Positions 1 to 10,164 of a stretch of DNA of 64,000 nt are shown piece by piece. Source of the stretch: Aralia elata. Lineage: Eukaryota > Streptophyta > Magnoliopsida > Apiales > Araliaceae. The notes beneath the pieces are model-generated. The model saw only the letters and a list, made by a program, of their open reading frames with translations, was not told the origin of the DNA and did no database searches. The DNA lies in assembly GCA_034770075.1 (NCBI GenBank), contig CM068380.1, forward strand, positions 42,018,518 to 42,082,517, given 5' to 3'. Position 1 is the first letter of the stretch. Every line of letters begins with the position of its first letter. The position numbers and the translations under genes are program-made.

Positions 1-590
1 GCATTGTCGAGGCGGGCATACCAGATTCTTGCCTCCCCTGTTAAGCTTTTCTGGAATAGTTGCATTCTTAACCCCTCGTCTTCGGCATAAGACCCGAGTT
101 CTCCAATGTATATTTTCAAGTGTGTATAGGGGTCTCCCTTTCCATTGTATTTTTCAAACTCGGGAACTTTGAACTTTTCTGGATATCTGGCTCCGGGGAA
201 AACACATAGATCCGAATAATTAACCCTGCCCAGGGAGCATATGCCCCTTAGAGATTGGATGGTCTCCTCCATGTGTTTCATTTTTCTCCGAAGGTCGTCA
301 TTGTCCCCTTCTTCTGGGATAGTAATCACTGTCCTGCTAGGTATGGGAACGGGCTTTGGGATGACTGGCTCGTCCTTGAGTCGGGGTTGGTCCTCTTTAA
401 GCAAGTTTGTACCATTTTTAGGAGGATTCTGATCATCCCCTGGTGGTAGAATATTATGCGATCCCTGGTTTACCGGATCCTGTCTGATTAAGAACTGTTC
501 CTTTAGCATTGTGGCCATTTCCATCATCTGTCTTTTAAAATCATCAAACTCCTCCCGAGATATGGAACTATGATTGGGAAGATCAGCCAT
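1..590 (-). CDS. Ty3/gypsy Gag, N-terminal part (Ogre/Tat-like), runs off the window
   Basis: The frame is open on the - strand from the ATG at 590-588 to the window edge, 196 codons with no stop. It begins MADLPNHSSISREEF, has a Met/Gln-rich possible coiled-coil stretch at residues 15-30, a Pro-rich linker, and then the capsid-like Retrotrans_gag core from about residue 145 (FKVPEFEKYNGKGDPYTHLK, then GELGSYAEDEG and the SLTGEARIWYARLD signature). Gag forms the cytoplasmic particle that packages element RNA. It lies downstream of a matching primer-binding site and LTR on the same strand, so it is the gag of that element. The zinc knuckle and pol would lie to the left of base 1. The undamaged frame suggests a fairly young or autonomous copy. 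Confidence 0.88.
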   Translation of the reverse strand, partial: MADLPNHSSISREEFDDFKRQMMEMATMLKEQFLIRQDPVNQGSHNILPPGDDQNPPKNGTNLLKEDQPRLKDEPVIPKPVPIPSRTVITIPEEGDNDDLRRKMKHMEETIQSLRGICSLGRVNYSDLCVFPGARYPEKFKVPEFEKYNGKGDPYTHLKIYIGELGSYAEDEGLRMQLFQKSLTGEARIWYARLDN

Positions 591-1357
591 TTCAGAGGTA
601 GAGACCTGGGCTTTCTTAGACTGCGAACGGGTTTGAGGAGCAATCCTACAGAGACAATGGTTCGAAGTTTAGTCTTGGGGAAACGCAAAAATGGATGCAT
701 GCTAAAACTGTAATTTTTTGTGTGTTTTTTTTTTTAATCTTTCCCTGCAAAGAGAAAGTTAGTAGTCCTTTAGTGCCATAACCAATGCTAAACATGCTTT
801 ATTATGCTCCCCCAACTATTCCCTGCAATTCACAGCGGTTAGTAATCTCTTTCGACACAGAAAAGGGATGTATGAATATTGAATGAGATCATGACATTTA
901 GACATATAAACGTAAAAAGGCATGAAGAGACTTTTCCTGCGTTGGGTTAATCTGAGGCTGACCTACCCTAGGGTTACTCTCGCGGGCTTTTCGGCATGAA
1001 GGTTCCCAAATCTTCGCAATCTACTCGTTTGAGCCCTTTCGATTGGAGCGGATTTGAGTGGTGCGTTTCCTGAGCCATCTCCGGGGAGCAGCCCCATCGA
1101 GTCCAGTAATAAGCAACCGACAGGTTCGCCTCAGGAGGAGGTACTCTCTCAACATACATTCACATTCATCGTCCTCACCGTATGCAAATGATTACTTTGA
1201 AGTAAAGCAAACCCATTCAATCATTCATTCATTGGACAACAACACACATTCACACAACAATAAAAAGAAGTCAAAATGTCGCACGCACATACACATTTAT
1301 AAATTTTAAAGGATAGGATAGCATCAAGACTTGAAAACGGCTTAAGCCCTCTAATGG
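591..1357 (-). other. 5' leader of the minus-strand Ogre-like element
   Basis: This stretch lies between the primer site and the gag ATG. It contains no long coding frame. Its segment 974-1159 is nearly identical to 52256-52441 in the leader of the other family member. There are 6 base differences over 186 bases, and 5 of them would change an amino acid, so the conservation is of DNA or RNA rather than of the 61-codon frame it happens to contain. A poly-T/A run is at 721-736. Confidence 0.7.
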
Positions 1358-1375
1358 TCCCCAGCAGAGTCGCCA
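1358..1375 (-). promoter_or_regulatory. tRNA primer-binding site
   Basis: On the - strand the sequence TGGCGACTCTGCTGGGGA lies 2 bases after the LTR end. The identical 18-mer follows the 5' LTR at 52039. It has the TGG start expected for the complement of a tRNA CCA end. From memory Ogre elements are primed by a tRNA-Arg; I have not checked the complement. Confidence 0.8.
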
Positions 1376-1377
1376 GC

Positions 1378-1965
1378 TGTCGACGCCGGGTTTTCGCTTT
1401 CTTAATCTTTTCCAATTTTAGCCTTTTGGTTTAGATGATTTTTGGAAAAGGTCGGCATTGAGGTCGACGGGGTTTTGAAAGATCGTTTTTTATGATGAGC
1501 CAATTTAACCAGAGTCGCCAGTTGGTATATTTGAAATGGATGTACCAACTCATCCGAGTTTCATTTTTTTGTAAATCGCTGGCTCATATGTGACTCCGAA
1601 TTAATTGGTCTGCGAATCGAGACTCATAGAGTTCGGGGGCTTGCTTAAGTGAGGGGAAGGTGTTAGGCACCCCTCGACTTCCTCGATTTTCGTGCCACGC
1701 CTCGATTTTCGTGCCGCAACATCGGTTTTCGCTGACAGGCTCGTATTCTGCAGTCCGGGAATTTCCGGGATACGTGCCACCTCATTCGGAAATGCCTGCC
1801 TCGGACGGCTTTATTGTCACGTAAACTTGGGTTGCCCAAAACATTGCGGCGGTGTCGGGCGCTTGCCCTTGTGCCCGCTCCTTTGCTCCCGCAAGCCGGT
1901 TCAATTGACGATTTCGCCCTCCTGTCATGGTTAGTAGAAGGAAACGCAAAATTTGGGTGTCTACA
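1378..1965 (-). repeat. 5' LTR of minus-strand Ogre-like element, internally deleted
   Basis: Read on the - strand it starts TGTAGACACCCAAATTTTGC and ends CGGCGTCGACA, the same ends as the 2.05-kb LTRs at 49984, 58123 and 6611. It is only 588 bp because about 1.5 kb of the middle is missing. The junction falls at a short direct repeat (GAAAGTC / GGAAGTC in the full-length copy at 6888 and 8410). The flank on the 5' side is GCTGG (- strand); the matching duplication would be outside the window. Confidence 0.85.
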
Positions 1966-2901
1966 CCAGCAATAGAGATGAAATCTAGGGTGGGCACGTG
2001 AGTCAAAAAGCTCATAAAGGAGCAATAACCCGAGTAGATCAGCAGATGAAAAGGGTCCTCAACAACCGACAAAAATGCTATCCAGGAGGCCGCATCAGTA
2101 CAGCTCCCGGGACGAAACAGAAACTGCGTGGCTATGTCATGGCTGAAGAAAAACCCTTGGCGATGGAAATGGCCGAAGGGACTGAGAGGGCTCATAAACC
2201 ATACATACAGCAAAAGCAGAGCTCCCTCTGAATACTCTGCCTCGGAAAGACTGACAATATGAGGCTGACATGTAAGTATCTGCCAATATCATGGGAAGGA
2301 CGGTGTGACCCTCCTGAAGGGCTCTAACGGCCACGACAACTCGCATATCCAACTGATCGGGTCCGGCTGGCAAGTACAAAACTGAAATGACACAGGCCAT
2401 CAGAACGGCTACTCTCAAAGCACCCCAGCGCTCCTCGGACACGGAAAAATCACCCGAAAATAGGTGAAAACTGTCGGGTGAGCCGAATCGGTCAATCAGA
2501 AAATGTAGGGGAACTAGATGATCTGATGTGATCACCGATAACAAAACTGTCCTCCGCAAACCGGTGAAAGTCAAAAACTGACGGCGCATGGAACCAACTG
2601 TGACCCTGGCACAAGGTCTATCCAAAGGCAAGCCGGTAAAGCGAGCTTACTCCTCGAGAGTGGGGGTCAGCTCTACTGTCCCTAATTTGAACACCTGACG
2701 GGCAGGGGCCCAATAGCTCAGAATACCCTCCACAAAGCCCGTTGGCACCTGAAAGGATAATAAGGACCAAGAATGTCCCAAAAGACCATCTGCGATAGCA
2801 CTGTCGGCCGGCGATAAACTGTCCAACCAGCAGAGAAGACTGCCGACCAACCCTGTGGAAGGAATGGAATCCAAGCGTACCACGACATCTGAGGGCGACA
2901 T
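1966..2901 (-). pseudogene. DUF7745-like plant element protein, broken and truncated
   Basis: The ATG at 2901 is directly preceded by TTTTTCCACAG, a good splice acceptor. The frame reads MSPSDVVVRLDSIPS and reaches the family-like stretch KLGTVELTPTLEE, where a TAA at 2649-2647 interrupts. The same frame then continues for about 160 codons (CQSFRGRVFRGSSAF). Near 2220 a one-base shift moves the homology to another frame (HFHRQGFFFSHDIATQFLF, then CTDAASWIAFLSVVEDPF). The coding similarity stops at 1966, where the minus-strand LTR begins. It resembles proteins grouped as DUF7745, which I know only as plant-specific and often element-borne; the function is unknown. It is antisense to the element whose 3' LTR is at 6611 and lies 220 bp after the PMD gene in the same direction. 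Confidence 0.6.
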
Positions 2902-3121
2902 CTGTGGAAAAATAGTATCAAAAAGACTGTACAGGGGTCATTTCTCTATCCATAAATAAAAGAAGCATGCATCATACAGTAAATAATAAAGCAATTGAAC
3001 GATCATAATGATAAAAAAAAACTGTGCATAAATAAACAAATGAGTTCAATACATAGTGCATGAAATAAAGATAATAAACATCTAACAGGTCCAGGTACAA
3101 AAAGCCCTATCCTAGCCTGAT
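2902..3121 (-). other. Spacer between antisense PMD and DUF7745-like genes
   Basis: This is an AT-rich non-coding spacer ending in a pyrimidine tract and splice acceptor at the DUF7745-like ATG. Its two ends are recognisable at 57598-57760 in the non-autonomous element: a stretch containing AGACTGTACAGGGGTCATTT, and one containing CCTAGCCT followed by AGTCAAAAG. This shows that the antisense region belongs to the retroelement family. Confidence 0.55.
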
Positions 3122-5094
3122 CTAGTCAAAAGTAATGTCGTCTGTGAAATCCGGATCCCCGAACTGATCCCCTGGAGTGGTCGAAGTCGAAGGACCGAAG
3201 TTCATATCCGGGATATAAGGCGGCACTGGGGCATCAAATGAGCTCGGGCCTGTGGCGATATCCGCACTGTCAGGATCATATGCGTAAGCATCCTCTGGGG
3301 TCTGACCCAACACCCGAAGGTACAGGGATAACTGCTCCACCTGGCGGGTCAAGGTGTCAATCTGCTCAGCGTGAGTGGGACTCCGAACGCAGGCAGCCCA
3401 ATCGGTCATCATCACCGAGCCGGGAACCATGTCTCCAAGGAAGAATGTGGCCCGAGTCTGAGGACCGATGGTGCGGGGCACCCACCAGATGAGAAAGGCC
3501 TCGCTCGTACTGGGACCCGAAGATAATGTCTGGCCATCCTCCCCCGCAAGCATGATCTCCGAAGGCTGAGAGTCCAAAAGCCAGGATGTGGTGAAAGGAA
3601 GGGAGTGCGGGATGCGGATCTCTCTAGTAACGCATCTGAATGCGCGCTCTCCCAGATACATAACCCAGCCCCCGACACTCTGCAAAGTAAGGCGGCGGGT
3701 GGAAAGTGCGAACTCCGGGCCGGAAGGATGTCCATCGGTGAACCCCACAGCCAGATGCTCCAAAAGATAGGGAGTCCAGACAACCTCCGCAGCAGTGATC
3801 AGCTCCAGCTGAATGCGGCAATGGGCAAAGCTGCCAGACACCGGGACCTCCTCTAGAGTGCTATGATGCCATCGCCGACCCCGGGGATAGGTATCCAGAC
3901 TAAGGGTAGTGACCGGCCTCAGACATAGAAGACGCTCGTAGGCCCAGAACTGTGAACAGAAGTAAGGCAGGGCATGAGTAACTGTCAAATGCAGAAAAGA
4001 GAAATGAAATGAAAGGAAGTACAGTAAGTAAAGAGGAAAAAAGGGCTCACCAACAGAAAGTGGTAGAATCCGAGCCAAGCATCTGTCTGTCCCTCCGAGC
4101 GTAGACGAAGACCGTGGAGGAAGTAGGCAAATGTGAAGGACCCCCAATCATAGTCACCGATCCGGTCTATGTCCTTGACAGCTCCGACGACGCTGAAATG
4201 AATGGTGGAGGAGTTGTTCCCTAGGAAACAACCCCTCATGATGGTCAGGAATAGGCGCCGGAGCAGAATGTCCCGAGTAGCCCGATCCGCGGCGAATGGC
4301 GTCGCATATATGCCTCCCACAGCATCAACGGCCAAAGCTCCAAACCGAATGCTGCGGGCCTTAAAGACCCGGTCGTCGGCAGCAAAACCTAGCAAAGCTC
4401 GAACCTCCGCTGGAGTGATATCAAGATCCAGGGGGACACGGGACCCGGTGAACTCTATACCCGTGATGTACCTCCAGTCCCAGGGAGTCAGCACGACCTC
4501 ACAGTCCAAAAGGTAAAGGGACTGGGTCTGGTGAAACCATCTCTCGGACATAGCCCTCATATAACCCCAGGGGCACTGACGGGGAATGATGGTGAAGAAG
4601 TGACGAAAGCCCCAGAAATCCACCACCGCTCGATAATCACTGTGCAAAGCGGTGTAGAGGGAGTAAATGTTGAACCAGTTACCCCTCGGCTGAGTAAATT
4701 CGGGCAACTGTGGCAATCACCAATGGGTCAGTCCAGATAGAACGGGAATTGAGAAATTGAGAATAAAATCAGAGTAGAATTGAATATACATCATTAGCCG
4801 TGAAAGATGCTGAGGGGTGACGACTGAGATCCCGACCCAACAGATCGGGTATCTGAACAGAGGCGCCAGATAGGGCGCAATGAGAGGAGGGAGCTGGTGT
4901 GCTAGAGGATGGCCCCTCTACCGCAACATCCGGGAGAACAGCCTCCTCAACATCGGGATAATCAGGCCGGATGACAGCCTCCGCCAGTCGGCGAGCCTGA
5001 CGGGTCCGAGGAAGAGCGGGGGCAGGTGCAGCCCTACGGCGGCGAACGCCCGAGGTCCGAGACGCGGTGGAGCTACTGGAGTGTCAGGATCCAT
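3122..5094 (-). CDS. Plant mobile domain (PMD, MAIN/MAIL-like) protein, three exons, antisense in an LTR element
   Basis: Exons on the - strand are 5094-4790, 4707-4051 and 3949-3122. The introns (4789-4708 and 4050-3950) start GT and end AG: donors GTATATT and GTGAGCCC, acceptors TTGCCACAG and CTGTTCACAG. Exons 2 and 3 join in phase 0. Exon 1 is Arg/Ala/Pro-rich (SGVRRRRAAPAPALPRTRQA). Exon 2 carries the PMD core (VLTPWDWRYITGIEFTGSRV) and exon 3 continues it (LLFWAYERLLCL), ending after an acidic tail at TAG 3124-3122. The total is about 595 codons. The PMD is known from the plant nuclear proteins MAIN and MAIL1 and from proteins carried by retroelements and Mutator-like elements. Oddity: the ATG at 5094 is out of frame with the PMD frame, and a TGA sits 8 bases downstream in the PMD frame, so the copy has a frameshift near its start or begins elsewhere. 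Confidence 0.7.
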
Positions 5095-5096
5095 AG

Positions 5097-5790
5097 CTGG
5101 AATAGAGCAGGCGAAAGGGGAGGTAAATTCTATTTTGAATTATGTCATAAACATTCTAATTTCCTATCATCATCATAGAATTAATGTAGCATGATGCATG
5201 TTTACTAAAAAAAAAAAAAAAAAAAAATCGGCAGAGTTTCTTCTATAAAATGGACATCCCATGCATAAGCCAAAGCATGTTTTTCAAAGAACCCAAGCCA
5301 AAACAGATCAAAATTGCATTTATATGGATAATTGCAGCATGAAAATGACCCTAATGCATGATTTTCTTCCAAAAAGAAACAACAAGAATGTGGGACCGCA
5401 TCATGAGCATAAAATATGACTTGCGCAGTTCATATATAGCATATACATGCAATAATACATGGCATAGCATGTCAAAGCATACATTTATATCTCTAAACAT
5501 GCAGAATAGCAAATGTATAGCAAAACATTGACGAAATTGAAAAAAAATCGGTCAAAGTGTTACCTGTAACGCGTAAATCGATCTAACCAGAGCGGTTTTT
5601 GTAAAAAAGGTTGGAAAACTCGGCAAAAGGGCGTGCAAAGGTCTGAAAATCGCGTGGGGTACGAATGAAAGTGACAGATCTGGGAAGCGGCTGGCCGCCT
5701 ATATGCCCGATCTTGGCCGCAGATCAATCTGCGGCTGGCCGCAGATCCATCTGCGGCTGGGCCCAGTGCTTCCCCATTGGTCCATTGCAA
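5097..5790 (-). promoter_or_regulatory. Upstream exon and 467-bp intron of the antisense PMD gene
   Basis: On the - strand a donor (TTACAG|GTAACAC) is at 5564/5563 and an acceptor (CTATTCCAG) ends at 5097, two bases before the PMD ATG. This suggests a leader exon from about 5790 to 5564 and an intron of 467 bp containing a poly-A run at 5210-5227. The leader exon contains two 20-bp palindromes that are also present in the LTR family. Confidence 0.5.
5716..5757. repeat. Two GC-rich palindromes, outside the LTR
   Basis: GCCGCAGATCAATCTGCGGC (5716-5735) and GCCGCAGATCCATCTGCGGC (5738-5757) each have 9-bp perfect arms around a 2-bp centre. The same two sequences occur in tandem in the LTRs at 50378 and 58518. 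Here they are in the leader of the antisense gene. Confidence 0.9.
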
Positions 5791-5879
5791 GCTTAATCGA
5801 TTCTAAAGCCCATTTGACTCATGATGTGATAATAAAAAGACGAGATTTTGATGAAGTGGATGTCAAACACGGCTTCTCA

Positions 5880-6445
5880 ATTCGACCGAGTGACCGGATA
5901 CGAGACCCGGCACTCACAGGACGATCGACCGTCGACGATAACCGGCGATTACGAGATGGGTGACCGGCGACTAAACCCGGCCTCGACAAGACGATCGACC
6001 AGCGACGATAACCGGCGATTACGAGATGGGTGACCGGCGACGAAACCCGGCCCCGACAAGACGATCGACCGGCGACGATAACCGGCGATTACGAGATGGG
6101 TGACCGGCGACGAAACCTGGCCCCGACAAGACGATCGACCGGCGACGATAATCGGCGATTACGAGATGGGTGACCGGCGACGAAACCCGGCCCCGACAAG
6201 ACGATCGACCGGTGACGATAACCGGCGATTACGAGATGGGTGACCGGCGACGAAACCCGGCCCCGACAAGACGATCGACCGGTGACGATAACCGACGATT
6301 ACGACATGGGTGACCGGCGACGAAACCCGGCCCCGACAAGACGATCGACCGGCGACGATAACCGGCGATTACGAGATGGGTGACCGGATACGAGACCCGG
6401 CCCCGAAGAGACGATCGACCGGATACGAGGCACGGTGATCACGAG
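5880..6445. repeat. 70-bp tandem array (35+35 dimer), about eight units
   Basis: The marker ACGAGATGGG recurs every 70 bases at 5951, 6021, 6091, 6161, 6231, 6301 (one change) and 6371. Each unit is two 35-bp halves, both starting GACCGGCGACGA. The array lies directly before the 3' untranslated end of the Ogre-like element. A longer array of the same unit is at 56691-57597. Short frames in it are repeat translations. Confidence 0.95.
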
Positions 6446-6597
6446 ATTCGCGACCAGACATGCTTTACATCTTACGTTGCATCATGAGTTATATGTTTTG
6501 CATCACGTATGTATTGTCATTCTTGTGCACTGTCATTCATGCATCGAGTGTCTATTCTTTATCTTGTTCATTTCATTTAACATTGCATAAACATGAT

Positions 6598-6610
6598 AAA
6601 GAGGGGCAGC
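6598..6610 (+). promoter_or_regulatory. Polypurine tract of plus-strand Ogre-like element
   Basis: AAAGAGGGGCAGC lies directly before the LTR start TGTAGACACC. The same tract precedes the 3' LTR at 58123. It fixes 6611-8704 as a 3' LTR and places the element body to its left. Confidence 0.85.
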
Positions 6611-8704
6611 TGTAGACACCCAAATTTTGCACTTCGTATACTAACCCTGACAGGAGGGCAAATTCGTCAAATGAATCGGCCTGCGAGAGCAAAGGATGGA
6701 CAGGTACGAACACTCGACGCCACCGCGACGATTTACAACTGAAACCGACGTGACAACAAGACTGTCCAAATTGGGCACTCCCGGAGGATGTGGCACGCCT
6801 CCCAGTAATTCCCGAACTGCAAAGTTTGAGCCTGTCGGTGAAAACTGACATCACGACACGAGAATCGAGGCATAGCACGAAAATCGAGAAAGTCAAGCCA
6901 GCCAGCCGCGGATTGATCTGCGGCCAATGAGTGCGCCTTTTGAAAACACGGAACTCGAAACACGGAAACTGAAAATAAGCTGAGTGGAGGGTTGGCCGCC
7001 AGCCAGCCGCAGATCCATCTGCGGCCAGCCGCATATCCATCTACGGCTGGCTTTGGCCAGCCTATTTCAGCTCATTCCCTCATCAGCATACAGGAGGTTG
7101 AGCAGGCGGAGAGAGAAGGAGAATAACAGCAGCAGCAGCTCGGGAATTGGAGGAAAAATAGCATAAATTTGCAACAAAAGAGGGGAGAAAGAGAGAAAAA
7201 AAGAGAGGAATAATACTCTTTTGATTTGATTGTATCACATATACCTCTTCTTCTATTCAAAATACACAAGTTTACATCCACTTTGATCTCATTTACAAGG
7301 TGAAAATCTTCTTATCTTTGCAATTTCTATCATATCACTTGGTCAAATTAAATGTAGTTTTCATGTAATTTATGGTGGAACAATGAATTAGGAATTATTA
7401 GTGAGGGTTCCATCGGAACAAAATTCTTCCTAATAACCCGATGATATTTATTTATTGATTTTTCGTTTGTTTTACGGTGCTATATTGGGCGTGGTTCCTT
7501 TAGATTGCTATTTTAGGATGTCTTGGTATTGTTAGGTTATCCGTGTTGGTTATTTCTTGTAATATCCGGTTGTGGGTGTGTGGAAATTTGGTTGTGAGCC
7601 TAGGAAATCGACCCCGTGGTCCAAATCTGATGATGGACGTCTTTTGATGTAAATAGTAAGAATGATGTGGTTTTCATTGTACATATGTAATCGTCGGGCC
7701 TTAAAGCGACGCCAAGGAGAGAATCGTGGTTAAGGCCCCGTCATAGTGAAAGTATGCGATTGTGGACGTTTGGGGTTATTTTGATGGCTTACATGCCCAT
7801 GAATAGCCCCAACGCATTTTAATATTTGATTTGATTTATGACACGAGACTGATTTCAAGGCTAAACGATAAAGATTTTCATAAAATCAATCAAACTAGGT
7901 TATTAGTCTCACGAGGATAAGAAATTGGGGGTGCTAATGAATGTCGATTTCTATTTAATAAGAAGGCTAAAGAAAGAAATCGTTTCCAAACGTCACAAAA
8001 AGGGTTTTATAAAAATAAATAATGTTTTATTAAATCCTTGTGCATAGGGTTAAAGAGATCCTAGAGGTTGCCCATCATTTGAGTTATGAAAGCAACGTAT
8101 AGATCTCGATTCCTATTTTGACGAAGATTTAAAAACTCTTACTTTGCCAAAACGACACCCAATTGAAAACCTTACAGTTTTGACAATCAAAATCAAATCT
8201 TTCTAAAGAATAAAGCTTTCTCGTATAAATCGAAGGACATTCTAAAGCATTCCCAAAAGAAAACACGACTTTTCCGAAAACCCAAATGGTTTCTTCATGT
8301 AAACTCACCACCACGTTCACATAGGCACACACACACACACACGCACACATACACATTTCATGAATTAAAGGATAGGAAAGTATCAAGATTTACGGTAACC
8401 GTGTTTTACGGAAGTCGGAGGGTGCCTAACACCTTCCCCTCGCTTAAGCAAGCCCCCGAACTCTATGAATCTCGGTTTGCAGACCAATTAATTCGGAGTC
8501 ACATATGAGCCATCGATTTATAAAAAAACGAAAACTCGGATGAGTTGGTACATCTATTTCAAATATATCAACTGGCGACTCTAGTTAATTGGCTCATCAT
8601 AAAAAACGATCTTTCAAAACCCCATCGACATTAATACCGACCTTTTCCAAAAAATCATTCAATCAAAAGGCTAAAATTGGAAAAGACAAAACTCGGCGTC
8701 GACA
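6611..8704 (+). repeat. 3' LTR of plus-strand Ogre/Tat-like element
   Basis: 2094 bp, starting TGTAGACACCCAAATTTTGC and ending GGCGTCGACA. It is clearly homologous along its length to the LTRs at 49984 and 58123 but more diverged. It contains palindromes at 6905-6924, 7006-7025 and a mutated one at 7028-7047, a purine-rich GAGAGAGA/AGCAGCAGC stretch near 7105-7205 and a (CA)n microsatellite at 8327-8356. The base run after it, ATGCT, would be the target duplication; the partner lies outside the window. It is inserted into pararetrovirus sequence. Confidence 0.9.
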
Positions 8705-9661
8705 ATGCTAATTTTCTCAGATTGGGGATTGGATCCTAATAGGTCCAGAAAAATGCTTGGTTATCCTAATATGGATTTCAATTATTGGGATTATAAAGAT
8801 GCTTGGTATTTTTGCTTCTATTATGAGAATCCTCAAAAGAGGCATACCTGGTTCTTTAGAATATCCCCTGAGTTTGCTAAAAGTGAACTACCAAATTGGT
8901 CTATTAATTGGTGTCTTTGATTTAGCCCAGAGGCGGTAATATTGCCAACAGAAATTCATGATCTCTATCTGAAATATAAAAGTATTCATCCACATCTTAA
9001 AGATGTCAATGTCTCAATAGGCCTCTCTCTATTCAATTTTTTCGTGAACTACAGTCTACCTTGGATCTGGACATGGAAATTTGTTTCAATCATGCAAGAA
9101 GATTATAATTGTGGTTTTCCCTCTCTCACAAGGAAATACCTTTGCAAATGGTGAATAAAATGGTCCACAGAAGATACTATTAAAGCTGTGAAAAAAGATT
9201 TATTAATTTTCACTAAGATCCTTAAAAAGACTCAAAAAGAACAAGAAAAACAAGAAAAGCTCAAAAACCCTATCCAACGTTTAAAAAATCAATTAGAGAA
9301 AAATTATTCTACAGCCAACAAAGCAGAGATAAAGCAATTAATGCTAAAAGTATTGGAAAATCAATGGACTTCTGACAATGAAGGAGATGATATCTCTATG
9401 ATTTCAGCTAAAAACAACAAAAGTAGTCATCATTATTCAGTCTCTTCAGATACAGAAGAAACAAATAATGAGCAGAAAAATTAATGCTAAAATGCAAAAG
9501 ATCATCAATGGTGAAGATTCGGATGATCCAGACTTGGATACTCAGCCAGACATACATGCACATGTTGACCTTTGTCTTAAAGAAAAGGAAATAGCTAAAA
9601 AGCAAAACGCTAAAAGCAAGAAGAAAGTCCTAGGCACCTCATCCACAAGAGAAAAAGACTA
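8705..9661 (+). pseudogene. Endogenous caulimovirid-type polyprotein segment, broken
   Basis: Several adjoining frames read as one aromatic-rich protein followed by a Lys/Glu-rich, probably coiled-coil part and an acidic tail ending in a stop at 9659-9661, just before the intergenic region. Stops near 8918 and 9152 and a shift near 9480 break it. The acidic tail recurs in inverted orientation at 15482-15690. I assign it to an endogenous pararetrovirus because it lies directly before a promoter, poly-A signal and Met-tRNA primer site and the movement protein follows. I cannot tell which polyprotein domain it is. It is cut at 8704 by the Ogre-like LTR. Confidence 0.55.
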
Positions 9662-9675
9662 AAAGGACAAAATTC

Positions 9676-9806
9676 CTTTATTAAAGCTACTTTATTAAAG
9701 TTATTTTATTAAAGTTACTTTATTAAAGCTACTTTATTAAAGTTACTTTATTAAAGCTACTTTATTAAAGTTACTTTATTAAAGCTACTTTATTAAAGTT
9801 ACTTTA
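9676..9806 (+). repeat. 14-bp tandem repeat upstream of the viral promoter
   Basis: About nine units of TTTATTAAAG(C/T)TAC alternate between the C and T versions. The array stands between the end of the viral coding frame and the TATA box. The inverted copy near 15405-15480 has about five units, so the number varies between copies. Confidence 0.9.
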
Positions 9807-9869
9807 ACTTTAGCTAAAAGCTAGATCCCTCCATTATTGAGGTTTTGTTTTTTATGGCTAATAGCCTTG

Positions 9870-9878
9870 TATAAATAG
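9870..9878 (+). promoter_or_regulatory. TATA box of the endogenous pararetrovirus promoter
   Basis: TATAAATAG lies downstream of the 14-bp array and about 280 bases upstream of the primer site, as expected for the genomic-RNA promoter of a caulimovirid. The inverted copy conserves it near 15345. Confidence 0.7.
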
Positions 9879-9993
9879 AGGCTCAATCCTCAGTTGTAAT
9901 CATCATTTTCCTTAGACTCTCTTTTATTTTCTATTTTTAGTTTTCTTACTTCGAAATTTTGTAACTGATCTCCGCTTGTACATACTGTGCGGT

Positions 9994-9999
9994 AATAAA
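9994..9999 (+). terminator. Candidate poly-A signal of the pararetrovirus
   Basis: AATAAA lies about 120 bases after the TATA box, giving the short terminal redundancy typical of pararetroviral genomic RNA. The signal sequence is common in AT-rich DNA, so the support is its position. Confidence 0.5.
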
Positions 10000-10151
10000 A
10001 GAAAGGCTTCCATGGAATCTCCATGTAAGTCTTCTTAAATCTATCTTTGTTTTATTTTCAGGTTCTGTTTTAATTACTTAGCTTATAGCTTGTTTTTATA
10101 TGTGCTTATAGCCAACATTTTTAGTCGTTTAACTGTCGTTCCTGTCTATCT

Positions 10152-10164
10152 TGGTATCAGAGCC
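10152..10164 (+). promoter_or_regulatory. Initiator-Met tRNA primer-binding site (pararetrovirus)
   Basis: TGGTATCAGAGCC matches the complement of the plant initiator tRNA-Met 3' end. It lies between the promoter and the movement-protein frame. No LTR pair flanks it, which argues for a caulimovirid rather than an LTR element. Confidence 0.85.

Noticed and set aside
974..1159. A 61-codon frame in the leader of the minus-strand element, repeated at 52256-52441, as a possible conserved micropeptide
   Set aside because: Of 6 base differences between the two copies, 5 change an amino acid, so there is no sign of selection on the protein. The DNA is conserved because the elements are related.
2998..5194. 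Plus-strand frames opposite the PMD gene (for example 4202-4516 and 4880-5194)
   Set aside because: They are shadows of the minus-strand exons, which have recognisable domains and splice sites.
5880..6445. A CRISPR-like array
   Set aside because: Units are directly adjacent with no unique spacers, and the setting is a plant retroelement.
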